A program made the translations under genes and the position numbers. Shown here in pieces: positions 9,387 through 17,467 of a stretch of 64,000 nucleotides of DNA (within the stretch, counting starts at the first letter, position 1; each line of letters begins with the position of its first letter). Below the pieces are notes generated by a model. That model ran no database searches, had not been told where the DNA came from, and saw only the letters and a list, made by a program, of their open reading frames with translations. Source of the stretch: Dermabacter hominis NBRC 106157. GTDB lineage: Bacteria > Actinomycetota > Actinomycetes > Actinomycetales > Dermabacteraceae. The stretch is from contig NZ_BCSI01000001.1 of NCBI RefSeq assembly GCF_001570785.1, positions 248,001-312,000 on the forward strand, in the 5' to 3' direction.

Positions 9387-10643
9387 ATGCCTAAGAATCT
9401 TTTCCCGCTTGATTCCACGAAGTCGTTCAAAGACCAGGACATCGTTGGCCACAACCGTTGGCACCCGGACATTCCAGCGGCCGTCACGGTAAACCCCGGC
9501 GACACGTTCCGCATCGACTGCCGCGAGTGGTTCGACGGCGACATCAAGAACGATGACAGCGCCCAGGACATCCTCGAAGCCCCCGTGAGCAAGGTCCACG
9601 CACTTTCGGGCCCGTTCCACATTAAGGGTGCGAAGCCGGGCGACCTGTTGATCGTGGACATCCTCGACGTTGGCCCGATTCCGCAGGAAGATGAGGGCCC
9701 CCTCGCGGGTCAGGGCTGGGGCTACACCGGCATCTTCGCGAAGAACAATGGCGGCAGCTTCCTCGTGGATCAGTTCCCGGATGCCTACAAGGCTGTGTGG
9801 GACTTCAACGGCCAGACCGCGACCTCGCGCCACGTGCCCGGAGTGTCGTTTACGGGCCTCATCCACCCGGGTCTCATGGGCACGGCGCCCTCGCACGAGC
9901 TTCTCAAGAAGTGGAATGACCGCGAGGCCGCGCTGATCGCCACGGACCCGAACCGCCTGCCCCCGCTCGCGCTCCCGCCCGAGCCGAAGGATGCGGTTCT
10001 TGGCACGCTTACCGGCGACGACTTCGATCGCGTCGCAGCCGAGGGGGCACGCACCGCTCCGCCGCGCGAAAACGGCGGTAACCAGGACATCAAGAACCTC
10101 TCGAAGGGCACGCGCGTGTTCTACCCCGTCTACGTGGATGGCGCGCACTTCTCGGTAGGCGACCTGCACTTCTCGCAGGGCGATGGCGAGATCACCTTCT
10201 GTGGCGGCATCGAGATGTCGGGCTTCATCGACGTGCACGTCGATGTCATCCCAGGCGGTATGGACAAGTACAACGTCAAGGAAAACGCGATCTTCATGCC
10301 CGGCAATGTCGAGCCGCGCTACAGCGAGTGGATTTCCTTCTCGGGCACGTCCGTGACGCTCGACGGCGAGCAGCGCTACCTCGATTCGCAGCTTGCCTAC
10401 CAGCGTGCCTGCCTCCACGCGATCGACTACCTCACGACCTTCGGCTGGACGCCGGAGCAGGTCTTCCTCCTGCTCGGCGCCGCGCCGATCGAGGGCCGCT
10501 TCTCGGGCGTCGTTGACATCCCGAACTCGTGCGCGACCGTGTACATCCCGACCGCCATCTTCGACATCGACGTGCGCCCCGGCGCAGGCGACGTGCCGAA
10601 GATCGATCCGGGCATCGGGGCGCCGCGCGCCGCGAACGCGTAA
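9387..10643 (+). CDS. fmdA: Acetamidase/formamidase
   Basis: The 418-residue protein belongs to the FmdA/AmdA family that hydrolyses formamide or acetamide to ammonia and the acid. Visible family features are the N-terminal GHNRWHPDIPAAVTVNPGD, the DGAHFSVGDLHFSQGDGEI metal-site region, GGIEMSGFIDV and a C-terminal VVDIPNSCATVYIPTAIFD. Length agrees with the roughly 407-residue Methylophilus enzyme. It follows fmdB closely and ends before a strong hairpin, so fmdBA forms a self-contained unit. It probably releases nitrogen from short amides; formate from formamide could meet pyruvate formate-lyase metabolism, but that is speculation. Confidence 0.92.
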   Translation: MPKNLFPLDSTKSFKDQDIVGHNRWHPDIPAAVTVNPGDTFRIDCREWFDGDIKNDDSAQDILEAPVSKVHALSGPFHIKGAKPGDLLIVDILDVGPIPQEDEGPLAGQGWGYTGIFAKNNGGSFLVDQFPDAYKAVWDFNGQTATSRHVPGVSFTGLIHPGLMGTAPSHELLKKWNDREAALIATDPNRLPPLALPPEPKDAVLGTLTGDDFDRVAAEGARTAPPRENGGNQDIKNLSKGTRVFYPVYVDGAHFSVGDLHFSQGDGEITFCGGIEMSGFIDVHVDVIPGGMDKYNVKENAIFMPGNVEPRYSEWISFSGTSVTLDGEQRYLDSQLAYQRACLHAIDYLTTFGWTPEQVFLLLGAAPIEGRFSGVVDIPNSCATVYIPTAIFDIDVRPGAGDVPKIDPGIGAPRAANA

Positions 10644-10683
10644 GGCAAAGAAGCGTTCATACCCGCGAACGCTCCTTGCACCT

Positions 10684-10724
10684 GAGGGGGCGCGCCAACC
10701 CAGTGGAGGTTGGCGCGCCCCCTC
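10684..10724 (+). terminator. Hairpin terminator after fmdA
   Basis: A perfect 17-bp stem (GAGGGGGCGCGCCAACC and complement) encloses the 7-base loop CAGTGGA. It ends the fmdB-fmdA unit and lies just before the -10 of the next gene. Confidence 0.88.
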
Positions 10725-10735
10725 GTCACGTGCCG

Positions 10736-10741
10736 TAGGCT
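10736..10741 (+). promoter_or_regulatory. -10 element of a leaderless methyltransferase gene
   Basis: TAGGCT ends exactly 7 bases before the ATG at 10749, so transcription should begin at or next to the start codon. There is no ribosome-binding site. This fixes the start against an earlier in-frame ATG at 10710 that lies inside the terminator stem. Confidence 0.65.
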
Positions 10742-10748
10742 CGTGAGC

Positions 10749-11924
10749 ATGACATTTCCCGACGCACGTGCCGACGCCCTCGACCGCCTCATCATGCACG
10801 ATGCGAGCGCGCACGTCGCACAGCCCGGTAGCGACGACGGAGACATCCTCGTTCTCGATGACCGCTCCGGCGCACTGACTCAATGGGCACTCGCGCACGT
10901 GGGGCCGCATTCGCGGGTGTTCGTGCGCACGGTGTCGCGCGCTCATGCGTTGACCGTGCAAGCGGCGGCGCACGAGGCCGCCGCGACGTTGGGTCAGGCG
11001 GATCGAAATCGAGTGCTCATCGCGGGTCTCGACGGAAGCGAGCTCGATCTCGAGTCCTTCCTTGCCGCCCACGGATTCGCGGGGAGGCTCGCGCTCGGGC
11101 GCCTGCCAAAATCACTCGCCGCGCTAGAAGAGAACGCGCGGATGCTCGCGAGGCACGCGCGTCGAAGCGGCACGGACATGATCGTGGTGCTCGGTGGCGC
11201 CACGAAGCACATGACGCGCTCGATGAACGATGCGCTCGCGACCGGCTTCACCGAAGTCCGGGGTCTTCTGGGCAAGGGAAAATCTAGGTGCCTCGAGGCG
11301 TCCACGCCGCGCGAATCCGTGACGGTAATGCCCCCGCGCACGAAGCGGTGGGGCGGCGGGACGCTTACCGCCTTCGGCGGCGTGTTCTCGGGCGCTAAGC
11401 CTGACCGCGGGGGAGAGGCGCTCGCGAATGCAGCGGCCTCATGGCTCGCGGCCCGCCCACAGCATGCGGCGCCGACCGCGCGCGTCCTCGACCTTGGCTG
11501 CGGCAACGGCATGCTCTCGCTCGCGGTATGCGAGGCTTCGGCGCGAACAGGTTGTGCCCTCACGCTCGCCGCGACGGATATTGACCTCGATGCGATTCGC
11601 TCGACGCGCGCCACGCTAGAGCCCTACCGGACGCAACCCGGCGCCACCCCAACTCTCACGTGGGACGATGCCGCTGCGCAGCACCCCGACTCCTCGGCCG
11701 ACCTCGTGCTCCTCAACCCGCCGTTCCACGACGGCACGCGTATCGATGCGACGCTCGTTGAGCCGCTCATCGAGGCGTCGTACCGCATTCTCGAGCCGGG
11801 CGGAGAACTGCTCCTCGTGCATAACTCGCACCTGCGCTACCGGCCCCTCCTTAAGCGGCGATTTGCCGCCACCCGAGAGGTGAGCCGGGACCGCACGTTC
11901 ACCGTGCTCAGCGCGAAAAAATAA
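10749..11924 (+). CDS. RsmC/RlmG-like class I SAM-dependent RNA methyltransferase
   Basis: The 391-residue protein has two halves. The C-terminal half is a Rossmann methyltransferase with SAM motif I VLDLGCGNGMLSLAV and motif IV LLNPPFHDG, the NPPF form used for exocyclic amino groups of guanine in rRNA. The N-terminal half is a degenerate duplicate, as in RsmC and RlmG. RsmC methylates G1207 of 16S rRNA and RlmG G1835 of 23S; sequence alone does not decide between them. It stands alone between a terminator and the convergent purQ. Confidence 0.8.
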   Translation: MTFPDARADALDRLIMHDASAHVAQPGSDDGDILVLDDRSGALTQWALAHVGPHSRVFVRTVSRAHALTVQAAAHEAAATLGQADRNRVLIAGLDGSELDLESFLAAHGFAGRLALGRLPKSLAALEENARMLARHARRSGTDMIVVLGGATKHMTRSMNDALATGFTEVRGLLGKGKSRCLEASTPRESVTVMPPRTKRWGGGTLTAFGGVFSGAKPDRGGEALANAAASWLAARPQHAAPTARVLDLGCGNGMLSLAVCEASARTGCALTLAATDIDLDAIRSTRATLEPYRTQPGATPTLTWDDAAAQHPDSSADLVLLNPPFHDGTRIDATLVEPLIEASYRILEPGGELLLVHNSHLRYRPLLKRRFAATREVSRDRTFTVLSAKK

Positions 11925-11942
11925 GGTTCGCCGGGGAGTTCC

Positions 11943-12671
11943 TTAGGCGAGGATCGACTTCATGACCGAGGTGAAAAAGCCGAGGCCATCCACGCCCGTG
12001 CGGGTACCTTCTCCCGGCATGTCCGGGCCGAAGCCTGCCTCGACAGCGTGCTCGGGGTGCGGCATAAGCCCCACGACGTTGCCGTACTTGTTCGTGATTC
12101 CGGCAATCCCGCGATAGGAGCCGTTCGGGTTGTCCTCGAAACCAGCGGGGCCGCCCACGGCGCCCTCGGCGTAACGGAACACCACGCGATTATCAGCCTC
12201 GAGCTCGTCGAGAGTCTTCTCATCAGCGACGTAGAGGCCGTCCTGATTCTTCAGAGGGATCCGGATGATCTGGCCCTCGGCGTATGCGGTTGTCCAAGCC
12301 GTTCGCGTGTTCTCAACGCGAAGCGGCTGATCGCGGCACACGAACGTCCGGTGCGCATTCTTGATCATCGAACCGGGAAGCAGGTGCGTCTCGGTGAGGA
12401 TCTGGAAGCCGTTGCAGATCCCGAGCACGGGCATGCCGCCCTTGGCCGCATCGACCACGCGTTCCATGATCGGCGCGAAACGGGAAATAGCGCCCGCCCG
12501 CAGATAATCCCCGTAGCTGAAGCCGCCCGGAAGAATCACCGCATCGACGTCGCGCAGATCGTCGTCCGCGTGCCACAGCGCAATCGGCTCACCGCCGGCG
12601 ATTGTGACGGCGCGGAGCGCGTCGCGATCGTCGAGGGTCCCCGGAAAGGTCACCACACCGATTGCGGGCAT
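11943..12671 (-). CDS. purQ: Phosphoribosylformylglycinamidine synthase subunit PurQ
   Basis: The 242-residue protein is the class I glutaminase subunit of FGAM synthase. The nucleophile is C86 in LGICNGFQ, and the His-Glu pair lies in [10 protein letters not shown] near the C-terminus. It supplies ammonia to PurL. Its ATG overlaps the purS stop (ATGA), so the two are translationally coupled. Length is normal to slightly long for the family (about 225). Confidence 0.97.
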   Translation of the reverse strand: MPAIGVVTFPGTLDDRDALRAVTIAGGEPIALWHADDDLRDVDAVILPGGFSYGDYLRAGAISRFAPIMERVVDAAKGGMPVLGICNGFQILTETHLLPGSMIKNAHRTFVCRDQPLRVENTRTAWTTAYAEGQIIRIPLKNQDGLYVADEKTLDELEADNRVVFRYAEGAVGGPAGFEDNPNGSYRGIAGITNKYGNVVGLMPHPEHAVEAGFGPDMPGEGTRTGVDGLGFFTSVMKSILA

Positions 12672-12928
12672 CAGGCCTGCTCCTCCTCGACGCGCACCGA
12701 CACGACATCTTCGATAACGGGGTTCGAGAGCAGCTCGGTTGCCGCCTCGCGCACGCGCTCGAGCACGTCGTCGGTCACGTCGCCCTCAACCTCGAGCTCA
12801 AAACGCTTGCCTTGACGGACCGAGGTGATGTTCTCGAAATCGAGTCGTCCAAGAGCGCCGAGAACGGCCTTTCCCTGTGGGTCAAGAATCTCGGGTTTCG
12901 GCATTACGTCGACGATGAGGCGGGGCAT
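12671..12928 (-). CDS. purS: Phosphoribosylformylglycinamidine synthase subunit PurS
   Basis: An 85-residue PurS, the small structural subunit that bridges PurQ and PurL. It reads [20 protein letters not shown], then [10 protein letters not shown] and a C-terminal [13 protein letters not shown]. The ATG is preceded by CTGGAGATGAC, giving a ribosome-binding site at normal distance. It overlaps purQ by 4 bases. A longer upstream open frame exists but lacks family similarity. Confidence 0.95.
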   Translation of the reverse strand: MPRLIVDVMPKPEILDPQGKAVLGALGRLDFENITSVRQGKRFELEVEGDVTDDVLERVREAATELLSNPVIEDVVSVRVEEEQA

Positions 12929-12942
12929 GTCATCTCCAGAAA

Positions 12943-12948
12943 ACAGTA
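12943..12948 (-). promoter_or_regulatory. Putative -10 element of purS-purQ
   Basis: On the minus strand TACTGT lies 14 bases before the purS ATG, so the leader would be only about 7 nt. The purS ribosome-binding site would then be only partly transcribed, so an alternative upstream promoter is possible. Confidence 0.4.
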
Positions 12949-13033
12949 GGCACGAAAGTGTCGTCGAAAACTGCGCGCGTCGCGCACACGATGATTCTAC
13001 CGGCCAGTGCGGCCTGTCCTCATCTTTTGCCCC

Positions 13034-13039
13034 TACTGT
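13034..13039 (+). promoter_or_regulatory. -10 element of a leaderless hydrolase gene
   Basis: TACTGT ends 6 bases before the ATG at 13046 and no Shine-Dalgarno sequence is present, which supports that start over an ATG at 13007. Confidence 0.6.
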
Positions 13040-13045
13040 GGCGGC

Positions 13046-13795
13046 ATGGACATTACACACTTTGGCCATTCCGCTCTGCTCGTTTCGCACCGCGGCGGCA
13101 CCGGAGCGCGCGCGGGGGAGGGAGGGGCGGGAGAGTCCGACACCACCCGGATCCTCATCGACCCCGGCAATTTGAGCGATCCTTCGCTCACGCACCTTAC
13201 CGATCTTGACGCGATTGCGATCAGCCACCAGCACCCCGATCACGCGCACCCGCCATACCTTGCGGAGCTTTTCGCGCACAACCCCGAGGCAGCAATCCTT
13301 CTCGAGCCTCAAACCGCGCAAGCTCTAAGCGACAACCCCGAGACCTCACGCTTTCGGGAGCGCTTCACGCCTCTCGCGCCAGGTCAGCGAGCGAGCGTCG
13401 GGCCCTTCCCCGTCACAGTCACCGCAGCCGGGGGAGCCCACGCGACCATCCACCCGTCTATCCCGCCCGTGGGAAACGTGGCGCTTATCGTCGAAGCGGC
13501 TAGCGAGAAAACACTTGTGCACACCGGTGACTCGCTCGTCCCGCACCCCGAAATCGTCGGGGCTGACGTTCTGTCGTTTCCTCTCGTCGCGCCGTGGTCA
13601 AAAATGCACGAAACGATCGATTTCCTCAGAATTGTGAAACCTGCCGTGGCGATCCCCGTGCACGATCGCGTGGCCTCCGCCGAGGGGCGAGCGATCTATC
13701 TGAAGCAGTCGCGCGCCTTCTCTCCCGAGGAATGCGAAGTGCGAGATTGGCCCGCGGACACCGAACCCGGGCAGGGGCGTACCCTCAGTTTTTAG
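13046..13795 (+). CDS. Metallo-beta-lactamase-fold hydrolase (UlaG-like)
   Basis: The 249-residue protein begins MDITHFGHSALLV and carries the metal-binding signature ISHQHPDHAHP (H-x-H-x-D-H), a later VHTGDSLV, and a C-terminal IPVHDR. This is the compact Zn-dependent hydrolase layout of UlaG-like and UPF0173-like proteins. The substrate is unknown. It is divergent from purS-purQ and convergent with pflA, with no operon partner, so context gives no function. Confidence 0.8.
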   Translation: MDITHFGHSALLVSHRGGTGARAGEGGAGESDTTRILIDPGNLSDPSLTHLTDLDAIAISHQHPDHAHPPYLAELFAHNPEAAILLEPQTAQALSDNPETSRFRERFTPLAPGQRASVGPFPVTVTAAGGAHATIHPSIPPVGNVALIVEAASEKTLVHTGDSLVPHPEIVGADVLSFPLVAPWSKMHETIDFLRIVKPAVAIPVHDRVASAEGRAIYLKQSRAFSPEECEVRDWPADTEPGQGRTLSF

Positions 13796-13816
13796 CGGCG
13801 AAGCGGCGCGGCGGAA

Positions 13817-14683
13817 TTAATGAACCTCGAAACCCCCGCGCGCGCGGAACTGCTCACGCACGCGCTCGACGAGTTCCTTCTCCGGCGGCCGGGTATCACG
13901 CAGCTTGTAGTCGAGGCCGAGTGAATCCCATTTGTCGGTACCCATCTGGTGGAACGGCAAAACCTCGATTCGGCTGACGTTCGTGCGCCACCGCTCGACG
14001 ATGTCGGCGACTTTCTCGACGTTGTCATAGTCGTCGGTGAGGCCAGGCACGAGCACGAAACGCGCCCACACCTCGATTCCCTTCGCGTTCAAGCGGTCGC
14101 CAAAATCGATCGTCGGCTGCAGGTCGCGGCCGGTCGTGCGCTTATACACGTCGGGATCGCCGCTCTTGACGTCGAGAAGCACGAGATCGACCGACTCAAG
14201 CAGGTCGTCTGAGGCATTGCGGCCGAGAAAACCCGACGTGTCGATCGCGGTGTGGACACCCATGTCCTTCGCGGCCTCGAGAATTCGCTTAGCAAAGGCA
14301 GGCTGCTGGAGCACCTCGCCGCCCGAGAGCGTAATGCCACCGCCCGAGGCCTTGAAAATGCGGCGATAGCGGCGGATCTTCCCAATGATCTCGTCAGCGG
14401 TCACGTCCTGACCGTTCTTCGCCTCGAACGTGTCGGGGTTGTGGCAGTACAGGCAACGAAGCGGGCAGCCGCTGAAGAAGATCGTGAGGCGCGTGCCGGG
14501 GCCGTCGACTGCCGTCACAAGCTCCCACGAGTGAATCGAGGCGAGTTCGCCTTCGCGTACCGCCTGGAGTCGATCAGGGCGCTCCAGGTGCGTTTCCTCG
14601 AGCCCCTCAATGCCGGCGCCCTGGCGCCTCTTATGAAGCGGAAGGTCAACCTGGCTGATGCTCTTGGCCTCGGACTCGGTCAT
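13817..14683 (-). CDS. pflA: Pyruvate formate-lyase activating enzyme
   Basis: This 288-residue radical-SAM protein activates pyruvate formate-lyase by abstracting a hydrogen from its glycine. The 4Fe-4S cluster motif is SGCPLRCLYCHNP (C73, C77, C80), preceded by AVDGPGTRLTIFF and followed by GGGITLSGGEVLQQ. The protein is about 40 residues longer than E. coli PflA because of an N-terminal extension (residues 1 to about 48) with no recognisable domain. It lies downstream of pflB and the separate glycyl-radical gene on the same strand, after a probable terminator, so it may have its own promoter. Confidence 0.95.
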   Translation of the reverse strand: MTESEAKSISQVDLPLHKRRQGAGIEGLEETHLERPDRLQAVREGELASIHSWELVTAVDGPGTRLTIFFSGCPLRCLYCHNPDTFEAKNGQDVTADEIIGKIRRYRRIFKASGGGITLSGGEVLQQPAFAKRILEAAKDMGVHTAIDTSGFLGRNASDDLLESVDLVLLDVKSGDPDVYKRTTGRDLQPTIDFGDRLNAKGIEVWARFVLVPGLTDDYDNVEKVADIVERWRTNVSRIEVLPFHQMGTDKWDSLGLDYKLRDTRPPEKELVERVREQFRARGGFEVH

Positions 14684-14750
14684 GAAACGCCTCTCGTGAA
14701 AATCGCGGTGGGCACACGTGCCGCCGATCGGGGGGCATGCGCCCTAAAGA

Positions 14751-14784
14751 GTTGGGCCCGGAAACCGGAGCTTCCAGGCCCAAC
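14751..14784 (-). terminator. Hairpin terminator after the split pyruvate formate-lyase genes
   Basis: On the minus strand a 12-bp stem (TTGGGCCTGGAA with TTTCCGGGCCCAA, one G-U pair) is followed by ACTCTTTA. It lies 55 bases after the glycyl-radical gene and before pflA, and may reduce read-through into pflA. Confidence 0.6.
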
Positions 14785-14839
14785 AGGTGAACGCTTCGAT
14801 GCGTCAATTATTGCGCATCATGCGTGTAAAGGGGATGTC

Positions 14840-15091
14840 TCAGGCGCCCTGGTGGAAGGTGCGGTTGAGAACGTCGAGCTGCTGCTCGCGCGTGAGCTTC
14901 ACGAAGTTCACGGCGTAGCCCGACACGCGAACCGTGAGGTTCGGGTACTTCTCCGGGTTCTCCATCGCGTCGACAAGGGTCTCCTTGTTGAGCACGTTGA
15001 TGTTCGCGTGGTAGAGGCCCGACTCCATGTTGTTTGCTGCGCGGTTGGTCTTCATGGACTCAAGGCGCTCGTCGAAAGTCTTGACTGCCAT
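14840..15091 (-). CDS. grcA: Stand-alone glycyl-radical domain of pyruvate formate-lyase (GrcA/YfiD-like)
   Basis: The 83-residue protein is essentially the missing C-terminus of pyruvate formate-lyase: [19 protein letters not shown] is followed by [12 protein letters not shown], where G58 is the radical glycine, and then [15 protein letters not shown]. coli PflB has the same sequence at its own C-terminus, and E. coli GrcA is a repair copy of it. Here the large subunit upstream (15191-17308) lacks this domain, so this small protein should be required rather than a spare. The ATG follows GAGGAGAG. It starts 99 bases after the pflB stop; residues 1-25 are a charged lead without homology to E. 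coli GrcA's N-terminal domain. Confidence 0.93.
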   Translation of the reverse strand: MAVKTFDERLESMKTNRAANNMESGLYHANINVLNKETLVDAMENPEKYPNLTVRVSGYAVNFVKLTREQQLDVLNRTFHQGA

Positions 15092-15139
15092 TGTTCTCTC
15101 CTCAATCAGAGTGATGGAAATGTGGGGGTGAAAACCGGC

Positions 15140-15156
15140 CGAGCCCGAGGGGCTCG
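15140..15156 (-). other. Short hairpin between pflB and the glycyl-radical gene
   Basis: The sequence CGAGCCC-GAG-GGGCTCG forms a 7-bp stem with a 3-base loop in the 99-base gap. It could adjust the relative amounts of the two subunits by pausing or RNA processing, which is inference only. Confidence 0.35.
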
Positions 15157-15190
15157 CGCCCGACCGATTCACATTTAGGGGTTCAGACGA

Positions 15191-17308
15191 TCAGTCTTCG
15201 TCGTCCATGATGAAGCCGGAGTCGAGAATGCCGACCAGGTTCTTGACCTGCTCGTCCTTCGTGCGACCGAGGCCCTGCGGGGTGATCGTGTTGGTCAGCG
15301 AGATGCCGTCCAGCGCGTCGTTGTAGTCGAGCTTGCCAACGGAAAGCATCGAGGCCACCATGCCGTGGCTATCCATGCCGTTTTCCGGGTTAGCGCCCGG
15401 GGCGAAGGGCGTGCCCTTCTCGTGGCCCGAGGGGAACGAGCCGGTCGCCTTGCCGTACACGACGTTCGACGTAATCGTGAGTACCGACTGCGTCGGGATC
15501 GCGTCACGGTACATCGGGATTGCCTTGATCTTCGACATGATCGTGTGCACAACGGTCGCGGCGATGTCGTCGGCGCGATCGTCGTCGTTACCGTAGATCG
15601 GGAAGTCACCCTCGGTGCGGTAGTCGACAACGAGGCCGGACTCGTCGCGGATCGGGTACACCTTGGCGTACTTGATCGCGGAGAGCGAGTCCGCGACGAT
15701 CGACAGGCCGGCAATGCCGCAGCCCATCGTGCGCGTGATATCCGAATCGTGCAGCGCCATCTCGACTGCCTCGTAGGCGTACTTGTCGTGGCAGTAGTGG
15801 ATGATGTTGAGCGCTTCAACGTAGGTGCCCACAACCCAGTCCAGCATCTCTTCGTACTTCTGCCAGACCTCGTCGAAGTCGAGCGGGCCCTCGCCCTGGA
15901 TGGGCTCGAACAGGCCGGCTTCGGTGACCTGCTTGCCGCTCATCTCATCGCGGCCGCCGTTGATCGCGTACAGAAGCGCCTTAGCGGAGTTCACGCGAGC
16001 GCCGAAGAACTGCATCTGCTTGCCGACCTTCATCGGGGACACGCAGCACGCGATGGCCGCGTCGTCGCCCCAGCGGTTGCGGATCTGCTCATCGGACTCG
16101 TACTGCACCGAGCTCGTCTCGATCGAGATTGCCGAGCAGAAGTCCTTGTAGCCCTGCGGGAGGCTCGGATCCCAGAAGATCGTGATGTTCGGCTCGGGAG
16201 CCGGGCCGAGGTTACGAAGCGTCTGGAGGAGACGGAACGAGGTCTTCGTGACGAGCGTGCGGCCGTCCTCGCCGATGCCGGCGTCGGACCAGGTTGCCCA
16301 GTAGGGGTCGCCCGAGAAGATCTGGTCGTAGTCGATCGTGCGGAGGAAGCGCACGATGCGGAGCTTGATCACGAGAGCGTCGATGAGCTCCTGCGCGTCG
16401 GTCTCCGTGATGCGGCCTTCGTCGAGGTCGCGCTGGATGTACGCGTCGAGGAACGGCGACAGGCGGCCGATCGACATGGCGGCGCCGTCCTGGCTCTTGA
16501 CCGAGGCGAGGTAGGCCATGTAGACCCACTGCACGGCTTCCTGAGCGGTAGCGGCGGGACGACGAAGGTCGAGGCCGTAGGAGTCGCCGAGGGTGACGAG
16601 CTTGTTGAGAGCCTTGATCTGCTCGGCGTGCTCCTCGCGGAAGCGTGCCCAGTGCTCGCTGAACGGCTGATCCGATACCGCGTCTTTCGCGGCCTTCTTC
16701 TCGGCGATCAGGAAGTCCGCGCCGTAGAGCGCGAGGCGACGGTAGTCGCCAATAATGCGGCCGCGGCCGTAGGCATCGGGAAGACCGGTGATGATATGCG
16801 AGCTACGTGCTGCGCGGATGCGCGGGGTGTAGATGTCGAACACACCATCGTTGTGGGTCTTGCGGTACCTGGTGAAGATCTTCTTGATCTCCGGATCCGG
16901 TTCCTTGCCGGCTTCCTTGATCGCGGTCTCCACCATGCGCCAGCCACCGAAGGGCATCATCGCGCGCTTGAGGGGAACGTCGGTCTGAAGGCCGACGATG
17001 ACGTCATCGTCTTCGCTGATGTAGCCAGCGGGGAAGGCGTCGATGTCGGCGGGGGTCTTCGTATCCACGTCGTAGACGCGGCGGCGGCGCTCCTCCGAGA
17101 GGTACTTCTTCTCGAGGGTGTCCCACACGCGAAGAGTCTTGTCGGTCGCACCCGCGAGGAACTCGGCATCGCCCTCGTACGGGGTGTAGTTGAGCTGGAT
17201 GAACTCGCGAACGTTGATGTTCTCGTTCCAGTCGCCGGCCTTAAAACCGCGCCACGGGTCGAGCTGTTCGCCCTGGGATCCGGCGTTCTTTTCTTCCACA
17301 GCAGTCAT
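15191..17308 (-). CDS. pflB: Formate C-acetyltransferase catalytic subunit lacking the glycyl-radical domain
   Basis: The 705-residue protein aligns with pyruvate formate-lyase, which converts pyruvate and CoA to acetyl-CoA and formate. The catalytic cysteine pair is C421-C422 in AIACCVSPMKVGKQMQFFGA. Other family segments are GLPDAYGRGRIIGDYRR and a late SVLTITSNVVYGKATG and NPENGMDSHGMVASMLS. The chain ends LVGILDSGFIMDDED followed by TGA, at the point where E. coli PflB continues into DGYFHHEAS and its RVSGYAV radical loop. That loop is encoded separately downstream (14840-15091). I chose the ATG giving MTAVEEKNAG; an ATG 63 bases earlier exists. Upstream on the same strand is purC. Confidence 0.95.
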   Translation of the reverse strand: MTAVEEKNAGSQGEQLDPWRGFKAGDWNENINVREFIQLNYTPYEGDAEFLAGATDKTLRVWDTLEKKYLSEERRRRVYDVDTKTPADIDAFPAGYISEDDDVIVGLQTDVPLKRAMMPFGGWRMVETAIKEAGKEPDPEIKKIFTRYRKTHNDGVFDIYTPRIRAARSSHIITGLPDAYGRGRIIGDYRRLALYGADFLIAEKKAAKDAVSDQPFSEHWARFREEHAEQIKALNKLVTLGDSYGLDLRRPAATAQEAVQWVYMAYLASVKSQDGAAMSIGRLSPFLDAYIQRDLDEGRITETDAQELIDALVIKLRIVRFLRTIDYDQIFSGDPYWATWSDAGIGEDGRTLVTKTSFRLLQTLRNLGPAPEPNITIFWDPSLPQGYKDFCSAISIETSSVQYESDEQIRNRWGDDAAIACCVSPMKVGKQMQFFGARVNSAKALLYAINGGRDEMSGKQVTEAGLFEPIQGEGPLDFDEVWQKYEEMLDWVVGTYVEALNIIHYCHDKYAYEAVEMALHDSDITRTMGCGIAGLSIVADSLSAIKYAKVYPIRDESGLVVDYRTEGDFPIYGNDDDRADDIAATVVHTIMSKIKAIPMYRDAIPTQSVLTITSNVVYGKATGSFPSGHEKGTPFAPGANPENGMDSHGMVASMLSVGKLDYNDALDGISLTNTITPQGLGRTKDEQVKNLVGILDSGFIMDDED

Positions 17309-17467
17309 GTGAGCCTTCCTTCCATGGCGGGGGCTATGCCGCTTGCTCGTGAGGTGTGCTGGTAGTTCCACCGTAGGAGTGAGGCCTATATGTGTAGGGG
17401 ACTTTGAGCCTGCTCCGTGGCGGCGGTCACATGGTATCGCCGGGGTCTGGAAGGGTGGTGGGGAGGG

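Noticed and set aside
14840-15193. Treating the small glycyl-radical gene as the end of pflB broken by one nonsense mutation
   Set aside because: The gap would add a linker of about 33 residues absent from known PFLs, and the small gene has its own strong ribosome-binding site and start, so a true split is more likely.
15365-17365. A 666-codon open frame opposite pflB
   Set aside because: Shadow of pflB; no domain, start signal or ribosome-binding site.
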